A DNA stretch of 64,000 nt from Phenylobacterium sp. J367 (GCF_024699985.1 NZ_JAJONA010000001.1:4408501-4472500); one strand, 5' to 3'. Positions 8,709 through 17,429 are shown, counted from the stretch's first letter. Numbers and translations: made by a program. Notes: generated by a model from the letters alone, not told the origin.

Positions 8709-9236
8709 ATGGCCGAAGCCCTCGATCCTGCCGTCCCCAAGCGCGTGGACGACCTGGCGCAGTCCGTCCTCAAGGCGGCCTGCGACCAGGAGCTGAAGCT
8801 GGCGGCCGCCGAGTCCTGCACCGGCGGCCTGCTGGCCTCCCTGCTCACCGACATCCCCGGCCTCAGCCACGCTTTCGAGCGGGGCTTCGTCACCTACACC
8901 GACGAGGCCAAGCAGGAGATGCTGGGCGTGCCTTCGCACATCCTCGCCGACCATGGCGCGGTGTCCGAGGCCTGCGCCCGGGCCATGGCGGAGGGCGCCC
9001 TGGCCCACAGTCGCGCGGATGTGGCCGTCTCCATCACCGGCTTCGCCGAGGGCGCGCCGGGCCAGCCCGCGGGGCTGGTCCACTTCGCCTGCGCCAGCAA
9101 TGGCGAGGAGACCCGGCACCGGCTGGTCCGTTGCGGCGAGGTCGGCCGGGCCGAGGTGCGGTTGCGGGCGCTGGAAACCGCCCTCGACATGATGTGCGAT
9201 CAGCTTACGGACCATAGCCGCGCCAGCGCCGCCTGA
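8709..9236 (+). CDS. CinA-family nicotinamide-nucleotide amidohydrolase
   Basis: A 175-residue stand-alone CinA C-terminal domain (PncC type). The signature is LAAAESCTGGLLASLLTDIPG near residue 32, with the catalytic serine in ESCTGG, then VTYTDEAKQEMLGV, AMAEGAL and the SITGFAEG loop. The enzyme deamidates nicotinamide mononucleotide to nicotinate mononucleotide in NAD salvage. The usual TGIAGP motif reads TGFAEG here, a modest departure. It follows the hemerythrin gene closely and is probably in the same transcript. Confidence 0.88.
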   Translation: MAEALDPAVPKRVDDLAQSVLKAACDQELKLAAAESCTGGLLASLLTDIPGLSHAFERGFVTYTDEAKQEMLGVPSHILADHGAVSEACARAMAEGALAHSRADVAVSITGFAEGAPGQPAGLVHFACASNGEETRHRLVRCGEVGRAEVRLRALETALDMMCDQLTDHSRASAA

Positions 9237-9310
9237 GGGCTGGTCAGACCCTTCCCTTCGCGCAACAGTGGCCGCAACGATGTGACCGCTAACGGGAGGG
9301 GACCGGTCCG

Positions 9311-10555
9311 ATGCCCACGATGCTGCTTGCGTTCGTCGCCGCGCTTTGGCTGGGGCTCGCCGGCGCGGCGCCCGCCGAGCCGCTGAAGCTCGACAAGGGG
9401 CGCATCGACGCCGCCCTCGCCAGGATGGTCGCCGACGGCCGCGTGGCGGGCGCCTCGGCGCTGGTCTGGCAGGATGGCCAGGAGCGGTACTTCGGAACCT
9501 CCGGCTTCGCGGACCGTGAGGCAAACAAGCCCATGCGCCGGGACACCCTGGTGCAGATCTGGTCGATGACCAAGCCGGTGACCGGCGTCGCCCTGATGCA
9601 GCTTTGGGAACAGGGCAGGTTCCGCCTGGACGACCCCGTGGCCCTCTACTTGCCGGAGTTCGGCCAGGTGAAGGTGGTCGACAAGGCCGGCGCTCTCCGG
9701 GCCCCCGCCCGGCCGATGACCGTGCGCGACCTGCTGCGGCACACGGCGGGACTGGCCTACGGCATGCGGCCGGGCCCGGCGGACGTCGAGTACCGCAAGG
9801 TGGAGCCCCTGGCGCTCACCAACACGCTCAGCGAGGCCGGCGTGAAGCTGGCGCAGGTCCCGCTGCTGTTCGATCCCGGCCAGGAATGGAGCTACTCCGC
9901 CTCGGTCGACGTGCAGGCCATGCTGGTCGAGAAGCTGTCGGGCCAGACGCACGAGGCCTATGTCCGCGAGCACATCCTCGCCCCTCTGAAGATGAAGGAC
10001 ACCGCCTGGACGCAGCCGGAAGCGAACTTCGCACGGCTCGCCGCCACCTACGTGGCGGGGACCGACGGCAAGATCGCCCGCCAGGCCGACGTCCAGACCC
10101 GACGGATGAACTTCGACCCGGCGCGGCGGATGACCATGGGCGGCGCGGGCCTGGTCTCCTCGCTGGACGACTACATGCGCTTCGCGCGGATGCTGCTGAA
10201 CGGCGGCGAACTCGATGGCGCGCGCATCCTGAAGCCGTCGACCGTGAAGCTGATGGCCACCGACCAGCTCGACCCCAGCATGAAGGACCGGTTCTTCCTG
10301 CCGACCAAGGGCGCCGTCGGCTTCGGTTTCGACTTCGCGGTGCGGACCGGCCAGCCGAAGACGCCGGGCGAGAACCGCGGCGCGGTGGGCGAATTCTTCT
10401 GGGACGGGGCGGCCACCACCCTCTTCTTCGTGGACCCGGCCAACAAGGCCGCGGCCGTGTTCTTCGTCCAGAAGATGCCGTTCGACGTCACCCTGCACCG
10501 CGACTTCCGGGAGGCTGTCTACGGCAAGGGCTACCTGGGACCGAAGGGGGACTAG
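9311..10555 (+). CDS. Serine hydrolase (class C beta-lactamase/esterase family)
   Basis: A 414-residue protein with a secretion signal (LLAFVAALWLGLAGAAPAEP), so periplasmic or exported. The nucleophile motif SxxK is SMTK near residue 84, inside QIWSMTKPVTG. The second motif, YxN in true class C enzymes, is YSAS here, and the third KTG-like box is not clear. That combination fits the esterase/carboxypeptidase-like members of the family rather than a beta-lactamase. DLLRHTAGL and MGGAGLVSSLDDY are further family landmarks. It ends on CTAG 10552-10555, which is also the stop of the convergent LysR gene. Confidence 0.86.
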   Translation: MPTMLLAFVAALWLGLAGAAPAEPLKLDKGRIDAALARMVADGRVAGASALVWQDGQERYFGTSGFADREANKPMRRDTLVQIWSMTKPVTGVALMQLWEQGRFRLDDPVALYLPEFGQVKVVDKAGALRAPARPMTVRDLLRHTAGLAYGMRPGPADVEYRKVEPLALTNTLSEAGVKLAQVPLLFDPGQEWSYSASVDVQAMLVEKLSGQTHEAYVREHILAPLKMKDTAWTQPEANFARLAATYVAGTDGKIARQADVQTRRMNFDPARRMTMGGAGLVSSLDDYMRFARMLLNGGELDGARILKPSTVKLMATDQLDPSMKDRFFLPTKGAVGFGFDFAVRTGQPKTPGENRGAVGEFFWDGAATTLFFVDPANKAAAVFFVQKMPFDVTLHRDFREAVYGKGYLGPKGD

Positions 10556-11499
10556 CCGTGGGCCAGGGCGTCGGGGAGCGGATGCTTCTCGCCCCATCCC
10601 TGGTGCCACTCCGGCTCGCCGGCGTAGCGCTTGGCCAGGAAGTCCACGAAGAACCGGACCTTGGGCGCCAGGTGGCGGGCGTGGGGATAGACCGCGTGGA
10701 CGTGGATCGTCTCCGGCTCGAAGGCGCAGAGCACCGGGACGAGCTTGCCTGAGCGCAGGTCGTCGGCGGCGGCGAAGGCCGGCGTGCGGGTGATGCCGAA
10801 CCCCTCGCGGGCGGCGGCCACGCAGGCGTCCGCGCCCGAGAAGGTCAGCCGGCCGTGGACGCGGACGTCCTTGCGGTCGCTGTGCGGGCCGAAGCGCCAG
10901 ACCAGGGGGTCGCGGGCGTTGGTGTCGATGATCGCCTCGTGGCGCGAGAGGTCGGCGAGCGTCTGGGGCGTGCCGGCGCGGGCGAGGTAGTCCGGCGAGG
11001 CGCAGGTGACCATCCGGACGGCGGCGAGCTTGCGGGCCACCAGGGAGGAATCCGACAGCGCGCCGATCCGGACGGCCACGTCGAAGCCCTCCTCCACCAG
11101 GTTGACCATGCGGTCGGTGGACGAGACCTCAAGCGCGACCTCCGGGTGGGCGCGGGCGAAGTCGAGGAGCGCCGGGACGAGCTGGCTTGCGCCGAAGGAG
11201 ACCGGCGCCGATATCTTCAGCGTGCCGCGCGGGCAGCCGTCCTGGTCGCGCACCGAGCCCTCCAGGGCCTCGAAGTCCTCGATGAGGCCGCGGGCCCGCT
11301 CCAGATAGGCGCGGCCAGTGTCGGTGAGGGAGACGTCCCGGGTCGTGCGGTTCAGGAGCCGGGCGCCCAGGCGGTTCTCCAACCGGGCGACGAGCTTCGA
11401 GGCCTGGGCGCTGGAGACCCCGAGCCGGCGGGCCCCTTGCGTGAAGCTGCGGGCGTCGGCGACGGCGGCGAAGGCGGCGATCTCGTCGAAACGGTCCAT
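10552..11499 (-). CDS. LysR-family transcriptional regulator
   Basis: 315 residues. The N-terminal winged helix-turn-helix reads FAAVADARSFTQGARRLG ... SQASKLVARLENRLGARL style, followed by RTTRDVSLTDTG, and then a periplasmic-binding-like effector domain (GTLKISAPVSFG). It resembles the CrgA/DmlR subgroup. The start is ATG 11499; an upstream in-frame extension to 11571 would cross the promoter region. It is divergent from the FMN reductase and dioxygenase genes 107 bases away, the classic arrangement for a LysR protein and the operon it controls. The effector is unknown. Confidence 0.9.
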   Translation of the reverse strand: MDRFDEIAAFAAVADARSFTQGARRLGVSSAQASKLVARLENRLGARLLNRTTRDVSLTDTGRAYLERARGLIEDFEALEGSVRDQDGCPRGTLKISAPVSFGASQLVPALLDFARAHPEVALEVSSTDRMVNLVEEGFDVAVRIGALSDSSLVARKLAAVRMVTCASPDYLARAGTPQTLADLSRHEAIIDTNARDPLVWRFGPHSDRKDVRVHGRLTFSGADACVAAAREGFGITRTPAFAAADDLRSGKLVPVLCAFEPETIHVHAVYPHARHLAPKVRFFVDFLAKRYAGEPEWHQGWGEKHPLPDALAHG

Positions 11500-11606
11500 C
11501 GGGATTGTTTCCTTTCCGGAAGCAAACTTATGCACAGCGCTCGGATTATCAACCGTCCAGCATGGGCCCATCTGTGTCTCACGAAATTCGCTGGAGAGAC
11601 GAGAAG
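11500..11606. promoter_or_regulatory. Divergent promoter/operator region of the LysR unit
   Basis: 107 bases between the LysR start and the FMN reductase start. It contains the palindrome ATGGGCCCAT at 11562-11571 and is locally AT-richer (11505-11550) than its surroundings. A LysR T-N11-A site would be expected here, but no single one can be picked out by eye. GGAGAG at 11592-11597 and GAGAAG at 11601-11606 serve as ribosome site for the downstream gene. Confidence 0.4.
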
Positions 11607-12191
11607 ATGACCCAAGCCTATACCGTCGCCGTCCTGGTCGGCTCGCTCCGCAAGGACAGCGCCAGCCGCAAGATTGCCCAGGCCATCGCCGACGAGGCCC
11701 CCAAGGGCCTGACCTTCAAGGTCGTCGAGATCGGCGACCTGCCCCACTACGACCCGGACCTGGAGACCGACACGCCGCCGGCCGCCTGGACCCGCTTCCG
11801 TCAGGAGCTGGCCGACGTCGACGGCTTCCTGTTCGTGACGCCCGAGTACAACCGCTCGGTCCCCGGCTTCCTGAAGAACGCCATCGACGTGGGCTCGCGC
11901 CCCTGGGGCAAGGCGGTGTTCACCGACAAGCCGGCGGCGATCGTCTCGACGTCCGCGGGCGCGCTCGGCGGCTTCGGCGCCAACCATCACCTGCGCCAGA
12001 TGATCAGCTTCTTCGGCATGCCGCTGCTCGGCCAGCCGGAAGCCTACATCGGCAACTCCCTGTCGCTGTTCGACGAGAGCGGCGCCCTGGTGAACGAGGC
12101 GACGACCGACTTCCTGAAGACGTTCGGCCAGGCGCTCGCGCACTTCGTGGCGAAGAACGCCCCGCACGCGGCCGACCGGAAGGCGGCCTAA
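11607..12191 (+). CDS. NAD(P)H-dependent FMN reductase
   Basis: 194 residues with a flavodoxin-like fold. AVLVGSLRKDSASRKIA is the FMN phosphate loop (GSLRxxS), and FVTPEYNRSVPGFLKNAIDV is the strongly conserved PEYN motif of the NADPH-dependent FMN reductase/chromate-quinone reductase family. SAGALGGFGA forms the third flavin contact. The enzyme reduces quinones, azo dyes or free FMN with NAD(P)H. It is read away from the LysR gene and is followed 28 bases later by the extradiol dioxygenase, suggesting a small aromatic or quinone detoxification unit under LysR control. Confidence 0.9.
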   Translation: MTQAYTVAVLVGSLRKDSASRKIAQAIADEAPKGLTFKVVEIGDLPHYDPDLETDTPPAAWTRFRQELADVDGFLFVTPEYNRSVPGFLKNAIDVGSRPWGKAVFTDKPAAIVSTSAGALGGFGANHHLRQMISFFGMPLLGQPEAYIGNSLSLFDESGALVNEATTDFLKTFGQALAHFVAKNAPHAADRKAA

Positions 12192-12219
12192 GGCCGCCGC
12201 CCGAGACCGGAGCCTCCCC

Positions 12220-13098
12220 ATGACCCTGCCCACCTACTTCATCCCGCACGGCGCGGGGCCCTGCTTCTTCATGGACTGGACCCGCGGCCCGGCCGACACC
12301 TGGGACCGGACGGCCGCCTGGCTGAAGAGCCTTGTGGCGAGCCTGCCCGAGCGGCCGAAGGCGATCCTGGTGGTCTCGGGTCACTGGGAGGCGGACGCGT
12401 TCACGGTGCAGACCGCCGAGCGCCCGCCGATGCTCTTCGACTACTACGGCTTTCCGGAGCACACCTACCGCCTGACCTTCGACGCGCCGGGCTCGCCGGC
12501 GCTGGCGAAGCGGGTGCGCGAGCTGCTGGGCGCCGCCGGCTTCCCCACCGCCGAGGACGCGGCGCGCGGGTATGACCATGGGGTGTTCGTGCCCCTGAAG
12601 CTGGTGACCCCCGAAGCCGACGTGCCCGTCGTGCAGCTCTCGCTGCAGGCCAGCCTCGATCCGGAGGTCCACCTGGCGGCCGGGCGCGCGCTCAGCCCCC
12701 TTCGCGACGAAGGCGTGCTGATCGTCGGCTCGGGGATGAGCTGGCACAACATGCGCGGCTTCTCGCCGGCCTATACGGCGAAGTCGGCGGCGTTCGACGC
12801 GTGGCTGGGTGAGGCGATCGCCGACCCGGCGCGGCGCGACGAGGCCATCGCTCACTGGGACCAGGGTCCGCACGCCCGCGAAGCCCATCCGCGCGAGGAA
12901 CACTTGGCGCCCCTCTTCCTCGCCGCCGGCGCGGCGGAGGGCGAGCCCGGCGAGGTGGCCTTCCGCGACCAGGTGATGGACGTGGTGGTCTCCGCCTTCA
13001 AGTTCGGGCGCCCTCCCCGCGTTCCTGACGCTCCCCCGTCAGTGAACACCCTCCCGGCGGCGCCCCACACACCCGCCGCCGGGAGGCTCAGGGCCTAG
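12220..13098 (+). CDS. DODA-type extradiol dioxygenase (LigB superfamily)
   Basis: IPHGAGP near the N-terminus, VVSGHWEAD at about residue 50 and YDHGVFVPLKL at about 125 supply the metal-binding histidines of the 4,5-DOPA dioxygenase/YgiD family. These enzymes open catechol rings with a non-haem metal. The conserved protein ends around VVVSAFKFG (about 13008). The last 29 residues are Pro/Ala-rich and cross a perfect 13-bp hairpin at 13050-13086, so the real stop may be near 13010-13045 with one indel. As written, the stop shares CTAG 13095-13098 with the convergent gene. Confidence 0.85.
   Translation: MTLPTYFIPHGAGPCFFMDWTRGPADTWDRTAAWLKSLVASLPERPKAILVVSGHWEADAFTVQTAERPPMLFDYYGFPEHTYRLTFDAPGSPALAKRVRELLGAAGFPTAEDAARGYDHGVFVPLKLVTPEADVPVVQLSLQASLDPEVHLAAGRALSPLRDEGVLIVGSGMSWHNMRGFSPAYTAKSAAFDAWLGEAIADPARRDEAIAHWDQGPHAREAHPREEHLAPLFLAAGAAEGEPGEVAFRDQVMDVVVSAFKFGRPPRVPDAPPSVNTLPAAPHTPAAGRLRA
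13050..13086. terminator. Candidate bidirectional terminator hairpin
   Basis: CCTCCCGGCGGCG (13050-13062) pairs perfectly with CGCCGCCGGGAGG (13074-13086) around an 11-base loop. A second small stem, CTGACG/CGTCAG, lies just upstream (13025-13042). The hairpin is located between two convergent genes. There is no U-tract, so it may act by structure or Rho rather than as a classic intrinsic terminator. Confidence 0.5.
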
Positions 13099-14087
13099 AC
13101 AGCCAGGCTGTAGAATTTCACCGCATTGTCCCGGAAAAGCTGGGCTTTCTCGGCTTCACCGGCGCCGGAGGCCAGGCGCTTGAGCGCGTTCCACAGGACG
13201 CCGTAGCTGCAGGACACGCTGTCCACCGGGAAGTTGCTCTCGAACATCGCCCTGCCCGTCCCGAAGGCGTCGATGCAGGTTTCGACGTAGGGCCGCCAGG
13301 CTTCGGCCAGCTCCGCGGAGTCCGGAAGCGCGTCGCGCTTGTGGAAGCCGAAGCCGCAGACCGCCATGCCGAGGCCGCCCAGCTTCACCCAGACGTTCGG
13401 ACAGGTGGCGAGCTCGCGAAGGGCGCGCTCCCAGCCGGCGAAGACCTCGTCGCGGCGTCCTGCGTACGGCCCGATGCCGAGCGGGCCGCCCACGTGGTCC
13501 AGCATGATGGGGATCTCCGGGAAGGCGCGGGCCAGCGCCGTCACCTCGGGGAGCTGGGTGTGGTACTGCCAGGCCTCGAACGAGAGTCCATGCTCGCCGA
13601 GCTTCGCATAGCCCTCGCGGAAGGTCGGCAGGGCGTAGAGTCCCGGCGGCGGTTCGGTGTGGCTCACCCGCACATCGGGGCTCGCGTCCCAGGCGCCGGC
13701 GTGGCGGATGCCCTTGAAGCGGCCGCCGCCGGCCCGGACGTGGGCGGCCAGCACCTCGGTCACGGATGCGCCCTGGGCGAGGTCGGCGCGGCCGACGATG
13801 CCGGCGCAGGCGCGGACGGGCCCATAGCGGCCGGAGTCGGCCATGGCGGCGACGCCGGTGACGAACTCGGTCTCGCCGACGAACCGGAACGGCTCGGGCG
13901 CCACGGCCGAGTAGAAGGCGCCGCACTCCACGAAGACGGTGCTTTCCACCCGGTGGCCCTGGCCGATGTCCGCCAGCAGCTCGGGGAGCAGGTAGCGGCC
14001 GGCGGGGAAATCCCACAGGTGATGATGCGGATCGCAGATCGGCAGATCCGGCCAGAGGACGTCTTCGGTCATCGGGTGCTGCGGCAT
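13095..14087 (-). CDS. Amidohydrolase-2 family hydrolase/lactonase
   Basis: 330 residues folding as a metal-dependent TIM barrel. CDPHHHLWDFP near residue 19 is the HxH metal motif at the end of strand 1, LDHVGGPLG holds the strand-6 histidine, and FESNFPVDS near the end carries the catalytic aspartate region. Members act as lactonases or decarboxylases on cyclic acids and sugar lactones. The start is ATG 14087 (MPQHPMTEDVLWPDLP); ATG 14072 is also possible. It is separated by 28 bases from the histidine kinase gene upstream on the same strand. Confidence 0.86.
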   Translation of the reverse strand: MPQHPMTEDVLWPDLPICDPHHHLWDFPAGRYLLPELLADIGQGHRVESTVFVECGAFYSAVAPEPFRFVGETEFVTGVAAMADSGRYGPVRACAGIVGRADLAQGASVTEVLAAHVRAGGGRFKGIRHAGAWDASPDVRVSHTEPPPGLYALPTFREGYAKLGEHGLSFEAWQYHTQLPEVTALARAFPEIPIMLDHVGGPLGIGPYAGRRDEVFAGWERALRELATCPNVWVKLGGLGMAVCGFGFHKRDALPDSAELAEAWRPYVETCIDAFGTGRAMFESNFPVDSVSCSYGVLWNALKRLASGAGEAEKAQLFRDNAVKFYSLAV

Positions 14088-14115
14088 GGCCCGGAGCCTA
14101 GCCGGCGCGCGCCGC

Positions 14116-16551
14116 TCAGGCGACCTGCGTGTCGTCCTCGTGTGCGGGCGCATTCAGCACGCGGTTGAGCGCGTCGATCAGCCGACCCGCCTCGATCGGC
14201 TTGGCGATGAAGTCGTCCATGCCCACGGCGAAGTACTCGGCGATGTGGTGCCTCATGGTGTTCGCGGTCAGTGCGATGATCGGCGTACGCGGACGACCTT
14301 CAAGCGCCTCGCGGGTGCGGATCGCGAGCGCCGCGGTCGGACCGTCCATCTCCGGCATCTGGACGTCCATCAGGATCAGGTCCCAGGCCTCGCGATCCCA
14401 GGCCTCCAGCGCCGCGCGGCCGGTGCCGACGATGACCGGCTCGAGGCCGAGCTGGGCGAGCAGGGTCTTCAGGACGAGCTGGTTGGTGGCGTTGTCCTCG
14501 GCGGCGAGGATCTTCAGCGGGCACTCTTCCATCGCCGCCTGGGCGGCTTCCGGACAGGGTTCCGGCTGGACGTCGGGCGCATCCGACACCCTCGGCAGCG
14601 GGAGGGTGACGGAGAAGGTGGCCCCCTCGCCCGGCTTGCTCTTCGCCGTGATCGCGCCGCCCATCAGCTCGGAAAGGTCGCGGCAGATGGCGAGGCCCAG
14701 GCCCGTGCCGCCGTAGCGGCGCGTGGTCGAGGCGTCGGCCTGTTCGAACTTCTGGAAGAGGCCGCCGAGCTTGTCCTCCGGGATGCCGATACCGGTGTCA
14801 CGCACCGTCAACTTCAGGGACTTGCCCCGGCGGCCGACGGTGACGGTGACCCCGCCCCGCTCGGTGAACTTCAGCGCGTTGGAGACCAAGTTGTAGAGGA
14901 TCTGACGCACCCGCACGGAGTCGCCCAGATAGACCCCGCGGGCGGCCGGTTCGATCTTCAGCTCGAACAGCAGGTCCTTGGCCTCGGCCACCGCCTCGAA
15001 GGTGGCGTGAGCGCCTCTCGCCAGCTCGGCGATGTCGAATTCCGCCTGCTCCAGCTCCAGCTTGCCGGCCTCGATCTTCGAGAGATCGAGGACGTCGTTG
15101 AGGATGGCCAGCAGCGCCTCGCCGGACTGGCGGATGACCTCCAGCCGCTCGCGCTGTGCCGGGGCCAGTTCCCCCTGGCCATGGCCTGGGCCATGCCGAG
15201 CACGCCGTTCAGCGGCGTGCGGATCTCGTGGGACATGGTGGCCAGGAAGGCGCTCTTGGCGTTGTTGGCCGCCTCGGCCGCCTCCTTGGCCTGGACGAGG
15301 GCGCACTCCTGCGCCTTGCGCTCGGTGATGTTCTGGATCGCGCCCACCAGCCGGACCGGGCGGCCGTCCGCGTCGTGGATCAGCCGCGCCGCGCTGCGGG
15401 CCCACACGACCTTCCCGTCGTCGCGGGCCATGCGGTATTCCGGCCGGTAGGACCCACCCGCGCCGAGATCCGCCTCCCAGGCTTTCCGCACCGCCTCGCG
15501 ATCCTCCTCGTGGATCGAGTCCCAGATGCCGTCGCCCAGCATGTCCTCGTAGGTCTTGGGCGTCGTGAAGAAGGTGTCCTCGGCGCCCGGCCTTCTCGAG
15601 CTCCTTGCGGACGTAGTCCATCTCCCACACGTGGATGTCGGCGATCTCGAGGGCGAGCTTCAGCCGGTCCTCCGAGCGCTCGGCGCGCTCCAGGGCCTCC
15701 ATGAGGTTGGTGATGTCGTGCGAGGTGACGATGACCCCGCCGATCTGGCCGTTGCCCTCCAGCCAGGGCGCCACGATCGCCTGAACCCAGGCCGTGCGGC
15801 CGTCGCGCCGGGTGATCGCCAGGCGGTCGACCGAGATCGTCTCGCCGTTCAGGGCCCGGGCGAGGGCGGCGCGGAACGGGCTGAAGGCCTCGGGCGCGAC
15901 CTCGAACACGTCGCGGCCGCGGACCTCGCCCACGTCGGGGCCGCGGTTGGCCCGCCAACGGGGGCTGGCGCCCAGGATGCGGTACTCGCGGTCGAGGATG
16001 ACGAGCGGCAGCGGGGCGGTGTCGATGACGCCGGCGAGCGCGCGGCGCGCCACGTCGCGCTCACGGGCCGAGACCTGGCGGGCGCGGTCGGCGCGCAGAC
16101 GGCCCCACTCCACGGCCAGGAAGTCGGCGAGGTCCTGCAGGCGGCCGGCGAGGTCGGCGTCGAACGGCCGGGGCCGCACGCCCATGACACAGAGGACGCC
16201 GGGGATCTCGCCGCCCGGCAGGCGGATCGGCGCGCCGGCGTAGAACCGCAGGAACGGCGGCCCGGAGACGAGCGCGTTGTCCTTGAAGCGGGGGTCCAGC
16301 GTCCCGTCCTCGACCCAGAGCACCCTGCCCTCTTCCAGCACGATGCGGCTGGCCGGCACATCGCGTTCGCTGGTGATGGCGCCGGGCGTCGTCCAGAGCA
16401 CGCCTTCGCCCACCAGGGCGACCTGGGCGCTGACGTCGCCGAACAGGGCGCGCGCGAGCCGTGTCGCCCGGTCGAAGACGGGCGCCGAAGTCTCGGCTGG
16501 CAGCACGGACCCTGGCGTGGCCCGGAAGTTCGGCGTCTTCGCGCGCGACAT
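14116..16551 (-). CDS. Hybrid sensor histidine kinase (GAF-PAS-PAS-HisKA-HATPase-REC; two frameshifts)
   Basis: 811 codons. An N-terminal GAF domain (to about residue 160) is followed by two PAS domains. The second ends GRPVRLVGAIQNITERKAQE. The H-box is FLATMSHEIRTPLNGV, the ATPase has LVSNALKFTE (N box), DTGIGIPEDK (G1) and GGTGLGLAI (G2), and the receiver has LILMDVQMPEMDG with the phospho-acceptor Asp. No membrane segment is evident, so it is cytoplasmic. Two compensating errors displace the middle: an extra base at 15586-15588 and a missing one at 15171-15175. Corrected, it reads KAGAEDTFFTTPK and AMARGELAPAQRERLE. No response-regulator partner lies nearby. Confidence 0.88.
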   Translation of the reverse strand: MSRAKTPNFRATPGSVLPAETSAPVFDRATRLARALFGDVSAQVALVGEGVLWTTPGAITSERDVPASRIVLEEGRVLWVEDGTLDPRFKDNALVSGPPFLRFYAGAPIRLPGGEIPGVLCVMGVRPRPFDADLAGRLQDLADFLAVEWGRLRADRARQVSARERDVARRALAGVIDTAPLPLVILDREYRILGASPRWRANRGPDVGEVRGRDVFEVAPEAFSPFRAALARALNGETISVDRLAITRRDGRTAWVQAIVAPWLEGNGQIGGVIVTSHDITNLMEALERAERSEDRLKLALEIADIHVWEMDYVRKELEKAGRRGHLLHDAQDLRGHAGRRHLGLDPRGGSRGGAESLGGGSRRGWVLPAGIPHGPRRREGRVGPQRGAADPRRGRPPGPAGGRDPEHHRAQGAGVRPRPGQGGGRGGQQRQERLPGHHVPRDPHAAERRARHGPGHGQGELAPAQRERLEVIRQSGEALLAILNDVLDLSKIEAGKLELEQAEFDIAELARGAHATFEAVAEAKDLLFELKIEPAARGVYLGDSVRVRQILYNLVSNALKFTERGGVTVTVGRRGKSLKLTVRDTGIGIPEDKLGGLFQKFEQADASTTRRYGGTGLGLAICRDLSELMGGAITAKSKPGEGATFSVTLPLPRVSDAPDVQPEPCPEAAQAAMEECPLKILAAEDNATNQLVLKTLLAQLGLEPVIVGTGRAALEAWDREAWDLILMDVQMPEMDGPTAALAIRTREALEGRPRTPIIALTANTMRHHIAEYFAVGMDDFIAKPIEAGRLIDALNRVLNAPAHEDDTQVA

Positions 16552-16592
16552 CCACTCATCCCGACGTTCGCCGGCAAGGTGCTGGGCAGGCG

Positions 16593-17429
16593 TTAAGGTC
16601 GCCTTTCAGATGCAGGGGTGCGGCAGGCCGCCGCAGCCAGCCGGTGGAGCACGATCCCGCTCGTGGTGGCGACGTTCAGGCTGTCGAAACCGCCGGCCAT
16701 GGCGATGCGCACGGTGCGGGCGCGGGCCAGGGTTTCCGGTGCGAGCCCAGGCCCTTCCGCGCCGAACAGGGCGGCCGTGCGCGGGCCCGGGACGACCTCG
16801 CCGATCTCGGCCTCGCCGGCCGGCGAGAGGGCGAGCGACTCGAACCGGTGGGCCGAGAGGAGATCCAGGAGGTCGGCCCCGGCCGGCAGGGTTGCGAAGG
16901 GTACGGTGAGCGCCGCGCCCACCGAGACGCGGATGGCCTTGCGGTAGAGCGGGTCGCAGCAGGCGGCGTCCATCAGCACCGCGTCGGCCCCGAAGGCCGC
17001 GGCGTTGCGGAACAGGCCGCCCATGTTGTCGTGGTTGGCGATGGCCGACAGCGCCACGACCAGCGCCCGTTCCGGCAGGCCGGCCAGCAGGGCGTCCGCC
17101 GAGGGCTCGGCGCGTTCGCCCGCCGCCAGGATGCCCCGGTGGATCGGGAAGCCGACGATGGCGTCCATCACCGCCTGGCCGGCGGCGTAGATGGGCGTGG
17201 CCTCCGGCAGGCCCGCCAGGACATCGGCGAGGCCGTCCAGGCGCTGTTCGGCGACAAGGACCGACGTCAGCGGGTGGCGGCCGGCGGCGATCGCCTTCTC
17301 CAGCACCACCCGCCCCTCGGCGATGAACCGCCCCGACCGGCCGACAAGGTCTCGCTCCCGCACCGCCCGGTAGGGTTCGATGCGCGGATCGTCCGGGTCG
17401 GCGATCGGGACGATAAAGGGCTTTGGGGC
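16593..17429 (-). CDS. RNA methyltransferase, TrmH/SpoU family
   Basis: About 270-280 residues. An N-terminal substrate-binding part (RERDLVGRSGRFIAEGRVV) precedes the knotted SPOUT domain, whose three motifs are seen: SAIANHDNMGGLFRNAAAFG (motif 1), ALFGAEGPGL (motif 2) and IAMAGGFDSLNVATTSGIVL (motif 3). It methylates rRNA or tRNA ribose 2'-OH using SAM. No ATG, GTG or TTG is found at the expected N-terminus (around 17420); the first is GTG 17363, which would cut the conserved start, so the true start is uncertain. Its apparent fusion to the M13 peptidase is an artefact of an extra base at 17453-17458. Confidence 0.83.
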   Translation of the reverse strand, partial: APKPFIVPIADPDDPRIEPYRAVRERDLVGRSGRFIAEGRVVLEKAIAAGRHPLTSVLVAEQRLDGLADVLAGLPEATPIYAAGQAVMDAIVGFPIHRGILAAGERAEPSADALLAGLPERALVVALSAIANHDNMGGLFRNAAAFGADAVLMDAACCDPLYRKAIRVSVGAALTVPFATLPAGADLLDLLSAHRFESLALSPAGEAEIGEVVPGPRTAALFGAEGPGLAPETLARARTVRIAMAGGFDSLNVATTSGIVLHRLAAAACRTPASERRP

